64,000 nt of DNA from Gryllotalpicola protaetiae (lineage in GTDB: Bacteria; Actinomycetota; Actinomycetes; Actinomycetales; Microbacteriaceae), in assembly GCF_003627055.1 (NCBI RefSeq), contig NZ_CP032624.1, positions 620,001-684,000 of the forward strand. The letters run 5' to 3'. A model generated the notes under the pieces. The model was not told the DNA's origin and made no database searches. It worked only from the letters and a program-made list of their open reading frames with translations. The position numbers were made by a program, and so were the translations under genes. Shown one piece after another: positions 9,808-18,938 of this stretch. Each line of letters starts with the position of its first letter. The stretch's first letter is position 1.

Positions 9808-10713
9808 TCATCGGACCCCTGGTGCGCCCCCACGCCAGGCTCGGAAGCTCTCGCCGAGCGTCGGGACCGCGAGGTCGAGCGCGATCCGGCGGAAGTCCGC
9901 GATCTCGGGCGCTGTTCGGTGTATCGCCGAGGCCAGGCCCACTCGCGCGGCGAGCACGCCATCGAGGTTGCGGTACACGACCTCGGGCCGGGGGTAGAGG
10001 CCCGCGATGGAGGTGCCCACGATCGCGATGCCACGCCGGGCGACGACGTGCTCAAGTTTCTCCTCCATGGACCGCGTCGTCACCCCTGGGCGCCCGGTGG
10101 GCAGGAAGTCGCCGGCCCAGTCGGGCACGAGATCAGGCGAGTCAAGCAGCGGCTCGTCCTCCAGGTCGCGCACGTCGATCCGGTCGAGGCTCGCGAGCGG
10201 ATGGTCGCGCCGTAGCGCGACCATCCGCGGTTCCTCGGCCAGCGGGGTCACAGCGAGACCGGTCTCGTCGAAGGGGTAACGCACGAATCCGACGTCGGCT
10301 GTGCCGTCGTGCAGCACCGTGACCTGATCGGTGAACGATGTACGCACGACGTCGGTGTCCCATGCTGGATGGACGTCGGAGAAGCGGACGGCCATCGCTG
10401 TGACCACAAGACCGGGCATGAAAGCGATGGTGAACAGCCGCCGGTCGGTGTCCGTTCGTGCGGCACGACGCGCCAGGGCGTCAGCCGCGCGCAGCAGCGG
10501 CAGCGCGTCCTCGAACACCTGCTCGCCCGCGGGCGTGAGCGTCGTGCCCAGGTGGGACCGGTCGAGCAGCCGCACGCCAAGTTCTTGCTCCAGCGCCCGC
10601 AGTTGACGCGTGAGCACCGGCTGGGCGATGAAGAGCTGTTCGGCGGCGGCGCGCATGGAGGAGGCCTGTGCCACGGCGACGAAATAGCGCAATTTGCGCA
10701 GGTCGACGTCCAT
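9808..10713 (-). CDS. LysR-family transcriptional regulator
   Basis: 301 residues. Winged helix-turn-helix at 1-60 (LRKLRYFVAVAQASSMRAAA, then VLTRQLRALEQELGVRLLDR), followed by a two-lobed effector-binding domain. The ATG at 10713 has GGGAG 6 bp upstream; the open frame continues upstream but begins with sequence unlike LysR. It sits between an SDR gene and a hydrolase gene, all on the minus strand, whose promoters share a T-N11-A dyad, so it probably controls both (inference). The inducer is unknown. Confidence 0.9.
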   Translation of the reverse strand: MDVDLRKLRYFVAVAQASSMRAAAEQLFIAQPVLTRQLRALEQELGVRLLDRSHLGTTLTPAGEQVFEDALPLLRAADALARRAARTDTDRRLFTIAFMPGLVVTAMAVRFSDVHPAWDTDVVRTSFTDQVTVLHDGTADVGFVRYPFDETGLAVTPLAEEPRMVALRRDHPLASLDRIDVRDLEDEPLLDSPDLVPDWAGDFLPTGRPGVTTRSMEEKLEHVVARRGIAIVGTSIAGLYPRPEVVYRNLDGVLAARVGLASAIHRTAPEIADFRRIALDLAVPTLGESFRAWRGGAPGVR

Positions 10714-10854
10714 ACTGCTCCCTCGCGCGACTAGGTCATTTGTGGACATGTCACCGCGGCCGGGCGTAGTCACCCCTGCCGTCTCGATTTCTTCACGGAC
10801 GGCGTGTTCGCCGTCGTGATGACCATCATGATCCTTGAGGGGCGTCCTGCACGA

Positions 10855-10896
10855 CCGCGAGGCGTCCCGAGCCGTGACGGTCGGGACGCCTCGCGG
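10855..10896 (-). terminator. Strong hairpin after SDR gene
   Basis: Perfect 16-bp stem CCGCGAGGCGTCCCGA / TCGGGACGCCTCGCGG with a 10-nt loop, extended by a weaker outer CGACC/GGTCG pairing. It starts 15 bp past the SDR stop on the minus strand. No clear T-tract, as is common in actinobacteria. Confidence 0.75.
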
Positions 10897-10910
10897 CGGT
10901 CGATATCGGC

Positions 10911-11633
10911 TCAGACGAGGACGGTGCCGCCGTCGACGACGCTGACCACGCCGGTGGCGTAGTCCTGCTCGATGAGGTGGACGTACTCGCGCGCGATGTC
11001 CTCCGGTTCGCCCACACGACCGAGCGGCAGCGCCCTGCCGCTCGTCTCGTACATGAGCTCGCGGTCGCTGTCGGGCATCCCGGCCCACAGCGGGCTGCGC
11101 ACCACCCCGGGGGCCACGACGTTCACGCGCAGCGGAGCCAGCTCCACGGCGAGAGACTTGGCCGCCGAGATCACGGCCCCCGACACGGCGGCGCCGAGGA
11201 ACCAGCCGGAACCGCCCTTGAACGCTGCGGTGCCTGCGGTGAGGGTGACCGAGCCGTCCTCACGCAGGTGCGGCACGGCCTGGCGTACGACGTCGAGCAT
11301 GTGCACCAGCCGCAGGCCGAGGAAGCGGGTCCCACCCTCGGCCGTGTAGTCGTCGAGGGTGGTGGCAGCGAAGTTCTCCCCCGCGGTGTAGACGAGGTGG
11401 TCGAACGGCCCAACCTCGTCGAGAAATGCGCCCACGGCGGCCGTGTCCGACGCGTCCACAGTCCGCCCGATGGCCGTCGGCGGCAGCGCGCGCAGCGCAG
11501 ACTCGACGGTGATGGGGTTGCGGGACGCGACAACGACCGTCGCCCCCTTCTCAGCGATGGCCTGCGCGGTCGCAAGCCCAAGACCGCTCGTGCCGCCGAT
11601 CACGACGACCTTGTGGGCGGTGCCTAGTGACAT
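10911..11633 (-). CDS. SDR-fold oxidoreductase lacking the catalytic tyrosine
   Basis: 240 residues, Rossmann fold. The cofactor motif GGTSGLG is at 13-19 and the NNAG equivalent is degenerate (VYTAGENF). In the usual YxxxK position the sequence is ISAAK (about 155-159), so the catalytic Tyr is replaced by Ile while Lys is kept. This matches a divergent SDR group that ends LAPLRVNVVAPGVVRSPLW and GVVSVVDGGTVLV. It may bind NAD(P) without classical reductase activity (inference). Start ATG has AGGAGG 6 bp upstream. Promoter element and downstream hairpin are listed separately. Confidence 0.85.
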   Translation of the reverse strand: MSLGTAHKVVVIGGTSGLGLATAQAIAEKGATVVVASRNPITVESALRALPPTAIGRTVDASDTAAVGAFLDEVGPFDHLVYTAGENFAATTLDDYTAEGGTRFLGLRLVHMLDVVRQAVPHLREDGSVTLTAGTAAFKGGSGWFLGAAVSGAVISAAKSLAVELAPLRVNVVAPGVVRSPLWAGMPDSDRELMYETSGRALPLGRVGEPEDIAREYVHLIEQDYATGVVSVVDGGTVLV

Positions 11634-11708
11634 CTGATCCTCCTGGATTCCGGTGCGGTCATTCGTGGACCGCTAAGACCAGAGTCCGGCTCGGTGCTCC
11701 GCGTGACT

Positions 11709-11748
11709 ACTACCTTCGACGTCCGGGTGATACCCGCGAGGCATCGCC
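11709..11748 (-). promoter_or_regulatory. Composite LysR-type promoter element, copy 2
   Basis: ACTACCTTC (11709-11717), 11 bp, then GATACC-N5-GGCATC (11729-11745; extended arms GGTGATACC/GGCATCGCC). The order and spacings are identical to 9754-9793. It lies 76-115 bp upstream of the SDR start. The rest of the interval to the tRNA holds only a weak dyad CATTGAT-N6-ATCAATG at 11806-11825. Confidence 0.6.
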
Positions 11749-11842
11749 GGGGCTTCTGCGGGCCGAACCTCCCCGGACATCACACCTAGGCGCTGGAAGC
11801 TCCGTCATTGATCCGATCATCAATGGATCGCCCGCTACGTCG

Positions 11843-11916
11843 TGCCCCCGGCCGGGTTCGAACCGGCACTGTGAGAATTTTAAGTTCCCTGCCTCTGCCA
11901 ATTGGGCTACGGGGGC
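11843..11916 (-). tRNA. tRNA with anticodon UAA (Leu by anticodon), short variable arm
   Basis: 74-nt cloverleaf on the minus strand: acceptor GCCCCCG/CGGGGGC, D-arm with GG in the loop, anticodon stem GGGAA/TTCTC around loop CTTAAAA (anticodon TAA), variable loop of only five bases (ACAGT), T-arm GCCGG-TTCGAAC-CCGGC, discriminator A. CCA is not encoded. Bacterial tRNA-Leu normally carries a long variable arm of more than ten bases, which is absent here, so the amino acid identity is uncertain although the fold is complete. Confidence 0.85.
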
Positions 11917-11934
11917 GCGTGCTCAGCGTAGATG

Positions 11935-11973
11935 TGAAATCGGGCCTGCCCACTGAGGACAGACCCGATTTCA
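11935..11973 (-). terminator. Hairpin downstream of ndh
   Basis: Arms TGAAATCGGGCCTG (11935-11948) and CAGACCCGATTTCA (11960-11973) pair at 13 of 14 positions around an 11-nt loop. It lies between the ndh stop (11990) and the tRNA and probably ends the ndh transcript. Confidence 0.7.
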
Positions 11974-11989
11974 ACGGCTGGGCGGATGC

Positions 11990-13510
11990 CTACTCTGCAG
12001 GCGTCTCGGCACCCTCGGGCGCCTTGGCATCGGCCTCTGCCGCGCGCTGCGCCGCGGTCTTGCGCGGGGCGCGCTTCGGCGCCGGCGCGGCCTCGACGAC
12101 CTCGGGCGTCGGAGCCGCAGCGGCAGCCGCAGGAACGGCCGGCGCAGGGGCGACCGCCGGAGCGGCGGCAACCTCGGGCGCGGCGGGCCGGGGGCGCGAC
12201 GCGAACTCCTCGAAGTTCGCGCGCGGCGTCTGCACGGCCGAGATGGTGGCGAAGTCGCGGCCCAGGAAGAAATTGCCGAGCCAACCGAAGATGACGCGCC
12301 ACTTGCGCTCCCACGAGGGCATCGCGAGGCCGTGGTAACCACGGTGCATCAGCCAGGCGATGAAGCCCTTGAACGCCAGGTTGCCCGACTGGAACACGCC
12401 GTCGTAGAGGCCGATGCTGGCCACGGCGCCCAGGCTCTTGTGGATGTAGTCGACCGGGTCCTCGCCGCGCAGCACCGCGATGAGGTTCTTGGCAAGGCGC
12501 TTCGCCTGGCGCACAGCGTGCTGCGCGTTCGGCACACAGAAGCCGCCGACGCCCTTGCCGGTCAGGTCGGGGACGGCCGCGACGTCACCGGCGGACCACG
12601 CGCCTTCGATGACCTCGCCGTCGGCGTCGATGACGCGCAGCGACGCGTTGGTCGTGACGCGACCGCGAGCCTCGATCGGCAGGTCGGTGTTGCGGGTGAC
12701 CGTCGGGGTCGCCATGACACCGGCGGTCCAGACGATGAGATCGCTCTCGTAGGTGTCGCCGTTCGACAGCTCGATCTTGCCGCCCTCCGCGCTCTTCAGC
12801 TGCGTGTCGAGGTGGATCGGCGCGCCGCGCTCGGCGAGGCGGTTGACGACCCAGTGGCTCGTCTCGAGCGACACCTCGGGCATGATGCGTCCCATGGCCT
12901 CGACGAGGTGGAACTTGGTCTCGTCGAAGTCGATCTCGGGGTAGGTCTGCAGCAGAGCGGATGCGGCCGAGCGCAGCTCGCCGTACGCCTCGATGCCGGC
13001 GAAGCCGCCGCCGACGACCGTGACGGTCAGCAGACGCTCACGCAGCGGGTCGCCCTTGGGCAGGCCGGCCGCCTTGTCGAAGTTCGTGATGAGGCGGTCG
13101 CGCACGGCGACGGCCTCTTCGATGTTCTTCATGCCATAGGCGAGATCGGCGACGCCGGGGATCGGGAAGGTGCGGCTGACGGCACCGGCGGTCACGACCA
13201 CCTGGTCGTATTCGACGTCGAAGGGCTCGCCCACGAGCGGGGTGACGGTGACCTTCTTCTCGGCGTTGTTGATGAAGGTCGCGCGGCCGGAGATGAGCTT
13301 GGTGGTCTTGAGGTGGCGGCGGTGGACCACCGTCGCGTAGCGCGGGTCGATGGCGCCCGCTGCGACCTCGGGGAGGAACGGCTGGTAGGTCATGTAGGGC
13401 AGCGGGTCGATCAGAGTGACCTCTGCCTCACCCTTGCGAAGCGACTTCTCGAGCTTCCACGCGGTATAGAAACCGGCGTAGCCACCGCCGACAATCAAGA
13501 TCTTGGGCAC
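11990..13510 (-). CDS. ndh: Type II NADH dehydrogenase (NDH-2)
   Basis: 506 residues. Membrane-associated single-subunit NADH:quinone oxidoreductase. FAD-binding ILIVGGGYAGFYTAW at 4-18, a second Rossmann motif VTVVGGGFAGIEAYGEL near 165-180, and the C-terminal FAD contact GVGGFCVPNAQHAVRQA near 320. There is no proton-pumping part. The last roughly 75 residues are a low-complexity Ala/Pro tail (APAVAPAPAVPAAAAAA ... KRAPRKTAAQRAAEADAKA), beyond the usual NDH-2 length of about 430-460. GTG start. Single-gene unit: terminator downstream, DUF501 gene upstream on the same strand. Confidence 0.93.
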   Translation of the reverse strand: MPKILIVGGGYAGFYTAWKLEKSLRKGEAEVTLIDPLPYMTYQPFLPEVAAGAIDPRYATVVHRRHLKTTKLISGRATFINNAEKKVTVTPLVGEPFDVEYDQVVVTAGAVSRTFPIPGVADLAYGMKNIEEAVAVRDRLITNFDKAAGLPKGDPLRERLLTVTVVGGGFAGIEAYGELRSAASALLQTYPEIDFDETKFHLVEAMGRIMPEVSLETSHWVVNRLAERGAPIHLDTQLKSAEGGKIELSNGDTYESDLIVWTAGVMATPTVTRNTDLPIEARGRVTTNASLRVIDADGEVIEGAWSAGDVAAVPDLTGKGVGGFCVPNAQHAVRQAKRLAKNLIAVLRGEDPVDYIHKSLGAVASIGLYDGVFQSGNLAFKGFIAWLMHRGYHGLAMPSWERKWRVIFGWLGNFFLGRDFATISAVQTPRANFEEFASRPRPAAPEVAAAPAVAPAPAVPAAAAAAPTPEVVEAAPAPKRAPRKTAAQRAAEADAKAPEGAETPAE

Positions 13511-13563
13511 AGTTCAGCGACTCCTCGGAGGAAAAAGTGTGTCTCTAGCCTACAGGCGCGAAA

Positions 13564-14079
13564 TCAGAGGCCGTAATCGGCGCATTCGCAGACATCAGGC
13601 GACCAACTCCCACGTTCCAGGGCGAGATCGCCGATCGGATTGACCCCGGGACCGGCCGCGAGAGCATGCGCTGAGAGAGCATGCAGGCACTTCACGCGGG
13701 CCGGCATCCCCCCGGCGGAGAAGCCGCGGATCTCCTCGACGACCTCGATCGACTCGCGGTCTGCGAGGTATGCCTCATGAGCGCTCTGATAGGCGGCCTG
13801 CACTCCGGCATCCGTCGCCAGCAGATCCTGCAGTTCGACCATCACATGGTCGGCCTCCAGCCGCGACATGGCGGCGGTTGCCGCGGGATGGCTCAGGTAG
13901 TACAGCGTGGGGAACGGCGAGCCCACTCCGGGCAGCCGCGGCGCGGTCGCGACGACCGTCGGGTTGCCGCAGACGCAGCGCGCGGCGATGCCGAGCACGC
14001 CGCGGGCCGGCCGCCCGAGCTGTGCGGAGACGACGGCGATGTCGCGGTCGCCGGCCGGCTCGAACGGAGGGGTGGTCAC
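13564..14079 (-). CDS. DUF501 family protein
   Basis: 171 residues. An actinobacterial family usually found between a DivIC/FtsB-like gene and an exopolyphosphatase, function unknown. Visible features: CVCGNP near residue 36, FPTLYYLSHPAA near 57 and a C-terminal CxC (DVCECADYGL), which suggest metal binding (inference). GTG start 12 bp after the ftsB-like stop, so probably translated from the eno-ftsB-DUF501 transcript. Confidence 0.88.
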   Translation of the reverse strand: MTTPPFEPAGDRDIAVVSAQLGRPARGVLGIAARCVCGNPTVVATAPRLPGVGSPFPTLYYLSHPAATAAMSRLEADHVMVELQDLLATDAGVQAAYQSAHEAYLADRESIEVVEEIRGFSAGGMPARVKCLHALSAHALAAGPGVNPIGDLALERGSWSPDVCECADYGL

Positions 14080-14091
14080 CCGACCATTCTC

Positions 14092-14532
14092 TCAGTGATC
14101 GGCGGACTTGTCCGGCTGCTCGAGCATCGAGCGCAGTAGGGTCGACGACCAGTCGCCGCCCTGCTGCTGCACCTTGGTGCTGACCTTCTTCGGCGCGGAG
14201 GCGGGCGCAGGCGGCAGATCGTCGATGATCAGGTAGCTGGTCTCCCCCGGCATCACATAGAGCAGGCGGTCGCGTGCCTGCGCCTTGATGTAGTCGGGGT
14301 CGTCCCAGTCCTTGATCTGGGTGTCGAGCTTGCCGATGCGGGCCTTCTGCTCATCGTTCGACGCCTGCAGCTTCGAGATCTGCTGCTGCTGCTGCGTGTA
14401 CATGCGGATCGTCGGCGCGAGCACCAGCACCGCGAGCACGATCACGCCGAACATGACGACCGTGAACCAGGAGAATCGGATGCCACGCAACCAGCCCCGC
14501 GTGTTCACGGCGGCGGGACGGGGGGTCGACAT
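14092..14532 (-). CDS. Septum formation initiator, FtsB/DivIC family
   Basis: 146 residues. One transmembrane helix near 22-44 (WFTVVMFGVIVLAVLVLAPT) is followed by a short coiled coil (QQQQQISKLQASNDEQKARI, about 48-67) and the conserved region DPDYIKAQARDRLLYVMPGE. Such proteins bridge FtsL and FtsQ in the divisome, with the coiled coil outside the membrane. Placement after eno and before DUF501 is the standard actinobacterial order. ATG start; an imperfect hairpin separates it from eno. Confidence 0.88.
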   Translation of the reverse strand: MSTPRPAAVNTRGWLRGIRFSWFTVVMFGVIVLAVLVLAPTIRMYTQQQQQISKLQASNDEQKARIGKLDTQIKDWDDPDYIKAQARDRLLYVMPGETSYLIIDDLPPAPASAPKKVSTKVQQQGGDWSSTLLRSMLEQPDKSADH

Positions 14533-14553
14533 GATGCCGAGCGTAGGCGAGAC

Positions 14554-14591
14554 CCAGAAGCGCGCCGCCCCAGTGGGACGGCGCGCCTTCT
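14554..14591 (-). terminator. Imperfect hairpin between eno and ftsB-like gene
   Basis: Left arm CAGAAGCGCGCCGCCCC pairs with GGGACGGCGCGCCTTCTG around a 4-nt loop, with one bulge and one G:T-type mismatch. It follows the eno stop by 19 bp; without a T-tract it may only attenuate. Confidence 0.5.
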
Positions 14592-14609
14592 GTTTGTTCG
14601 CTGTGTTCT

Positions 14610-15923
<1,314 letters not shown>

Positions 15924-16033
15924 CTACTGACGAGCAGTGCGCCGCAGAAAAGCGGAAATCTGGCCGGAAATCGCTTGTTTCGCGCCAATTCCCCTGGCGG
16001 TCATCGACGATTGCCGCTCGTGTGCGCATCCGG

Positions 16034-17311
16034 TCACGCCAACGGCCGGAATTCGAGGTCGCCGACCGATGAGGTCTGCGCGCTCACGTTCGCGACCGAG
16101 CCGTAGCCCGACTCGGCGGCGCGCGCGAGCAGGGCCTTCACATTCTTCGTGCGCTTCTCGAGCCGCACCCGCTTGCCCTCGCCGACGAGCGCCGTCTGCA
16201 GCGCGATCAGCGTGGCAGGCGGCACATCTCTGTCGTGCAGCAGCACGACGGCGTCGAGGGCGGAGGTCTCGTCGTCGGGAAGGAGGTCGACGATGCGCTC
16301 GAATCCGATCGAGAAACCGGCGGCCGGGGCATCCGTGCCCGCGAATCGCCCGATCATGCCGTCGTAGCGCCCGCCGCCACCGAGCGACGAGCTGAACTCG
16401 GGGTGCTGGATCTCGAAGATCGCACCCGTGTAGTAGCCCATGCCGCGCACCAGGTTGTGCGAGAAGATCAGCGGCACATCGGGCGCCGCCGCCTTCACCG
16501 CGTCGCGGATCTCGAGCAGCTGCGCATACGCGTCGGGGTCGAGCCACGCCGGCGCGTTCTCGCCCGTGAGGTTCCAGCCGTCGTCGTCCAGCTCCGCGAG
16601 GTCAGCACGCGCCTGGTCGGCGAGCTCCGGCTCCAGGAGCTCGAGCGCCAGGAGCTCGGCGACCACCCCGTCGACGCCGATCTTGTCCTCTTTGTCGATC
16701 GTGATGAGCGCGCGGTCGCTCTGCTTCGACGCGATCTTCCATGACGCGATCAGGTGCTTCAAGATCGCGCGGTGATTGATGCGGATGCGGCAGCCGGCCA
16801 GTCCCAGCGCGGTGAGCGTCGCTGCGGTCGCGGTGATCAGCTCGACCTCCGCGAGGATCCCGGCCTCTCCGATGATGTCGATGTCGCACTGCACGAACTG
16901 GCGATAGCGGCCCTTCTGCGGGCGCTCCGCCCGCCAGACCGGTGCGATCTGGATCGACTTGAAGACGCCGGGCAGTTTGGCCCGATTGGTCGCGTAGAAG
17001 CGGGCGAGCGGCACGGTCAGGTCGAAGCGCAGCCCGAGGTCTGTGAGGGCGGTGAGATCGCCGGATGCCGCAGCCCGCGTCACGTCGTCGGAGTCGAGGC
17101 CGCGTTTGAGGATCCCGAAGGCGAGCTTCTCGTTGTCGCCGCCGAGGCCCGAGTGCAGGCGGGTCGAGTCCTCGACGACCGGCGTCTCGATCTCCTCGAA
17201 GCCGCGCGCCGCGTACTGCGCACGGATGATGGAGAGGAGCCGTTCGCGCTTCGCCTTCTCGTACGGGAGGAAGTCGCGCATGCCACGAGGCGGATTCACG
17301 TCTTGGGCCAT
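16034..17311 (-). CDS. hisS: Histidyl-tRNA synthetase
   Basis: 425 residues, class II synthetase charging tRNA-His. Motif 2 region: PVWRAERPQKGRYRQFVQCD near 125-145. The histidine-binding loop is GMGYYTGAIFEI near 300 (family RGLxYYTG). Motif 3 is FSIGFERIVDLL near 348, and the anticodon-binding domain fills the last 80 residues. N-terminal PPRGMRDFLPYEKAKRE is typical. ATG start with AGAGGAT upstream. Monocistronic in appearance: 143 bp to eno downstream, divergent from an MFS gene upstream. Confidence 0.96.
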   Translation of the reverse strand: MAQDVNPPRGMRDFLPYEKAKRERLLSIIRAQYAARGFEEIETPVVEDSTRLHSGLGGDNEKLAFGILKRGLDSDDVTRAAASGDLTALTDLGLRFDLTVPLARFYATNRAKLPGVFKSIQIAPVWRAERPQKGRYRQFVQCDIDIIGEAGILAEVELITATAATLTALGLAGCRIRINHRAILKHLIASWKIASKQSDRALITIDKEDKIGVDGVVAELLALELLEPELADQARADLAELDDDGWNLTGENAPAWLDPDAYAQLLEIRDAVKAAAPDVPLIFSHNLVRGMGYYTGAIFEIQHPEFSSSLGGGGRYDGMIGRFAGTDAPAAGFSIGFERIVDLLPDDETSALDAVVLLHDRDVPPATLIALQTALVGEGKRVRLEKRTKNVKALLARAAESGYGSVANVSAQTSSVGDLEFRPLA

Positions 17312-17368
17312 GAGGCAATCCTCTCATTGCTGGGAATACGCCAGGAGCGCCGATGACTTGTAGTTCAC

Positions 17369-18817
17369 ATGCCTGAACGATCGTCCGGGGTCGGGCTGCG
17401 CTCTGAGCGCGGGCCTGTGCTTCTCTCCCAAATGCTCGCCACGGGTCTCGTCGCCCTCGACTCCACGATCATCGCCACCGCGTCGACGTCGATCGCGAAG
17501 GATCTCGGGCACTTCCAGCAGCTGCCCTGGCTGTTCTCGGTCTACCTGCTCGCGCAGGCCGTCGTCGTCCCGATCTACGGCCGGCTCGCCGATGTCGTCG
17601 GCCGCAAGAACACCCTGCTGTTCGGCATCGCGCTCTTCCTGCTCGGCTCGATCCTCTGTGGCGCTGCCTGGTCGATGCCGGTGTTGATCGGCGCCCGCGT
17701 GATCCAGGGCCTCGGAGCCGGGGCCGTGCTGCCCGTGTCGATGACGATCACGGCTGATCTGTACACGCTCGAAGAGCGCGCGAAGGTGCAGGGCTACCTC
17801 GCGTCGGTGTGGGCGATCGCCTCGGTCGTCGGGCCGACGCTCGGCGGCGTGTTCGCGCAGCTCGGCATCTGGCGCTGGATCTTCTGGATCAACATCCCCC
17901 TCGGCGCCGTCGCGGTGTTCATGCTGTGGCGTTCGTACCACGAGAAGCGCGCCTCGGCAGAGCGCGAGCCGATCGACTACTTGGGCGCGGTGCTGCTCGC
18001 CGGCGGCACCACCCTGCTGCTGCTCGGACTGCTCGAGGGCGGCCAGGCATGGGCATGGGGCTCGGCGCTCGGCGTCGGAATCTTCGTGCTGGCGGCCGCG
18101 CTGATCGCGGCCTTCGTGTACGTCGAGCTGCGGGTGAAGCATCCGATCTTCTCGCTCGCTCTCCTCAAGCGCCGGGTCGTCGCCGCCTCGACCGTCGCTT
18201 CGCTGATGATCGGCGTGGTCGTGCTGGGGCTGTCGACGTACGTCCCGATCTACGCGCAGAACGTGCTCGGCTTCGGCGCGCTGATCGCGGGTCTCGCGCT
18301 CGCGGCGCTGACGATCGGCTGGCCGGCCGCCGCCTCGCAGGCGGGGCGGCTGTATCTGCGCTGGGGATTCCGCGTGACCTCGGTGATCGGGTCGCTGCTC
18401 GTCGTCCTCGGTGCCGGGCTGACGCTGATGCTGCGCGAGCACTCGTCGATCTGGCTGGTGGCGCTGTTCTGCTTCATCATCGGCTGCGGCATGGGATTCA
18501 CCGCCGTGCCTTCGCTGATCGCGGCGCAGTCCTCTGCGGAGTACCACGAGCGCGGAGCCGTCACCGGGACGAACATGTTCGCGCGCTCGATGGGCTCGGC
18601 GATCGGCGTCGCCATCTTCGGCGCGGTCGTGAATTCGCGGGTAACGCTGACGGCCGCCGGCGTGCCCGAGGGTCCGGGGCTCGCGAACGCCATGCACCTC
18701 GTGTACACGGCGATCTTCGTGGTCGCGCTCGTACTGCTCGTGTCGGTGCTGTTCCTGCCGGGTCACCGGCGCCGCGAGATCGAGCAGACCGACACAGGGG
18801 CCGCGGTCACCGCCTAG
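17369..18817 (+). CDS. MFS drug exporter, DHA2 family (14 TM)
   Basis: 482 residues with about fourteen hydrophobic helices. Motif A GRLADVVGRKNTLLFG near 71-86, antiporter motif C around VWAIASVVGPTLGGVF near 150, and WRWIFWINIPLGAVAVF near 173, all hallmarks of EmrB/QacA-type proton-driven exporters. Substrate unknown. The ATG at 17369 lies 57 bp from the divergent hisS start; the first 15 residues are polar, so a later start (around MLATGLVALD) is possible. No regulator is adjacent. A strong hairpin follows at 18843. Confidence 0.88.
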   Translation: MPERSSGVGLRSERGPVLLSQMLATGLVALDSTIIATASTSIAKDLGHFQQLPWLFSVYLLAQAVVVPIYGRLADVVGRKNTLLFGIALFLLGSILCGAAWSMPVLIGARVIQGLGAGAVLPVSMTITADLYTLEERAKVQGYLASVWAIASVVGPTLGGVFAQLGIWRWIFWINIPLGAVAVFMLWRSYHEKRASAEREPIDYLGAVLLAGGTTLLLLGLLEGGQAWAWGSALGVGIFVLAAALIAAFVYVELRVKHPIFSLALLKRRVVAASTVASLMIGVVVLGLSTYVPIYAQNVLGFGALIAGLALAALTIGWPAAASQAGRLYLRWGFRVTSVIGSLLVVLGAGLTLMLREHSSIWLVALFCFIIGCGMGFTAVPSLIAAQSSAEYHERGAVTGTNMFARSMGSAIGVAIFGAVVNSRVTLTAAGVPEGPGLANAMHLVYTAIFVVALVLLVSVLFLPGHRRREIEQTDTGAAVTA

Positions 18818-18842
18818 CGCTTGGTCGCGTTCGGTCCATTCA

Positions 18843-18893
18843 GTGGTCGCAAATGGCTCGCTTTTCAGCGAAAGGCGGGCCATTTGCGACCAC
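18843..18893. terminator. Bidirectional terminator hairpin between MFS and mazG
   Basis: Perfect 15-bp arms GTGGTCGCAAATGGC and GCCATTTGCGACCAC; the loop contains a second smaller dyad CTTTTC-AGC-GAAAG. It lies between convergent genes (MFS stop 18817, mazG stop 18939). Confidence 0.75.
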
Positions 18894-18938
18894 GCTGCGG
18901 TGGAACGGAACGGAACGACGCGGGGTGGTCGGCCCGGG

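Noticed and set aside
11806-11825. Operator CATTGAT-N6-ATCAATG upstream of the tRNA-SDR interval
   Set aside because: Short, AT-type arms with no second copy and no gene starting close by in the right direction.
18843-18893. CRISPR repeat or IS end
   Set aside because: A single inverted repeat between convergent genes, no spacers, no transposase, no target duplication.
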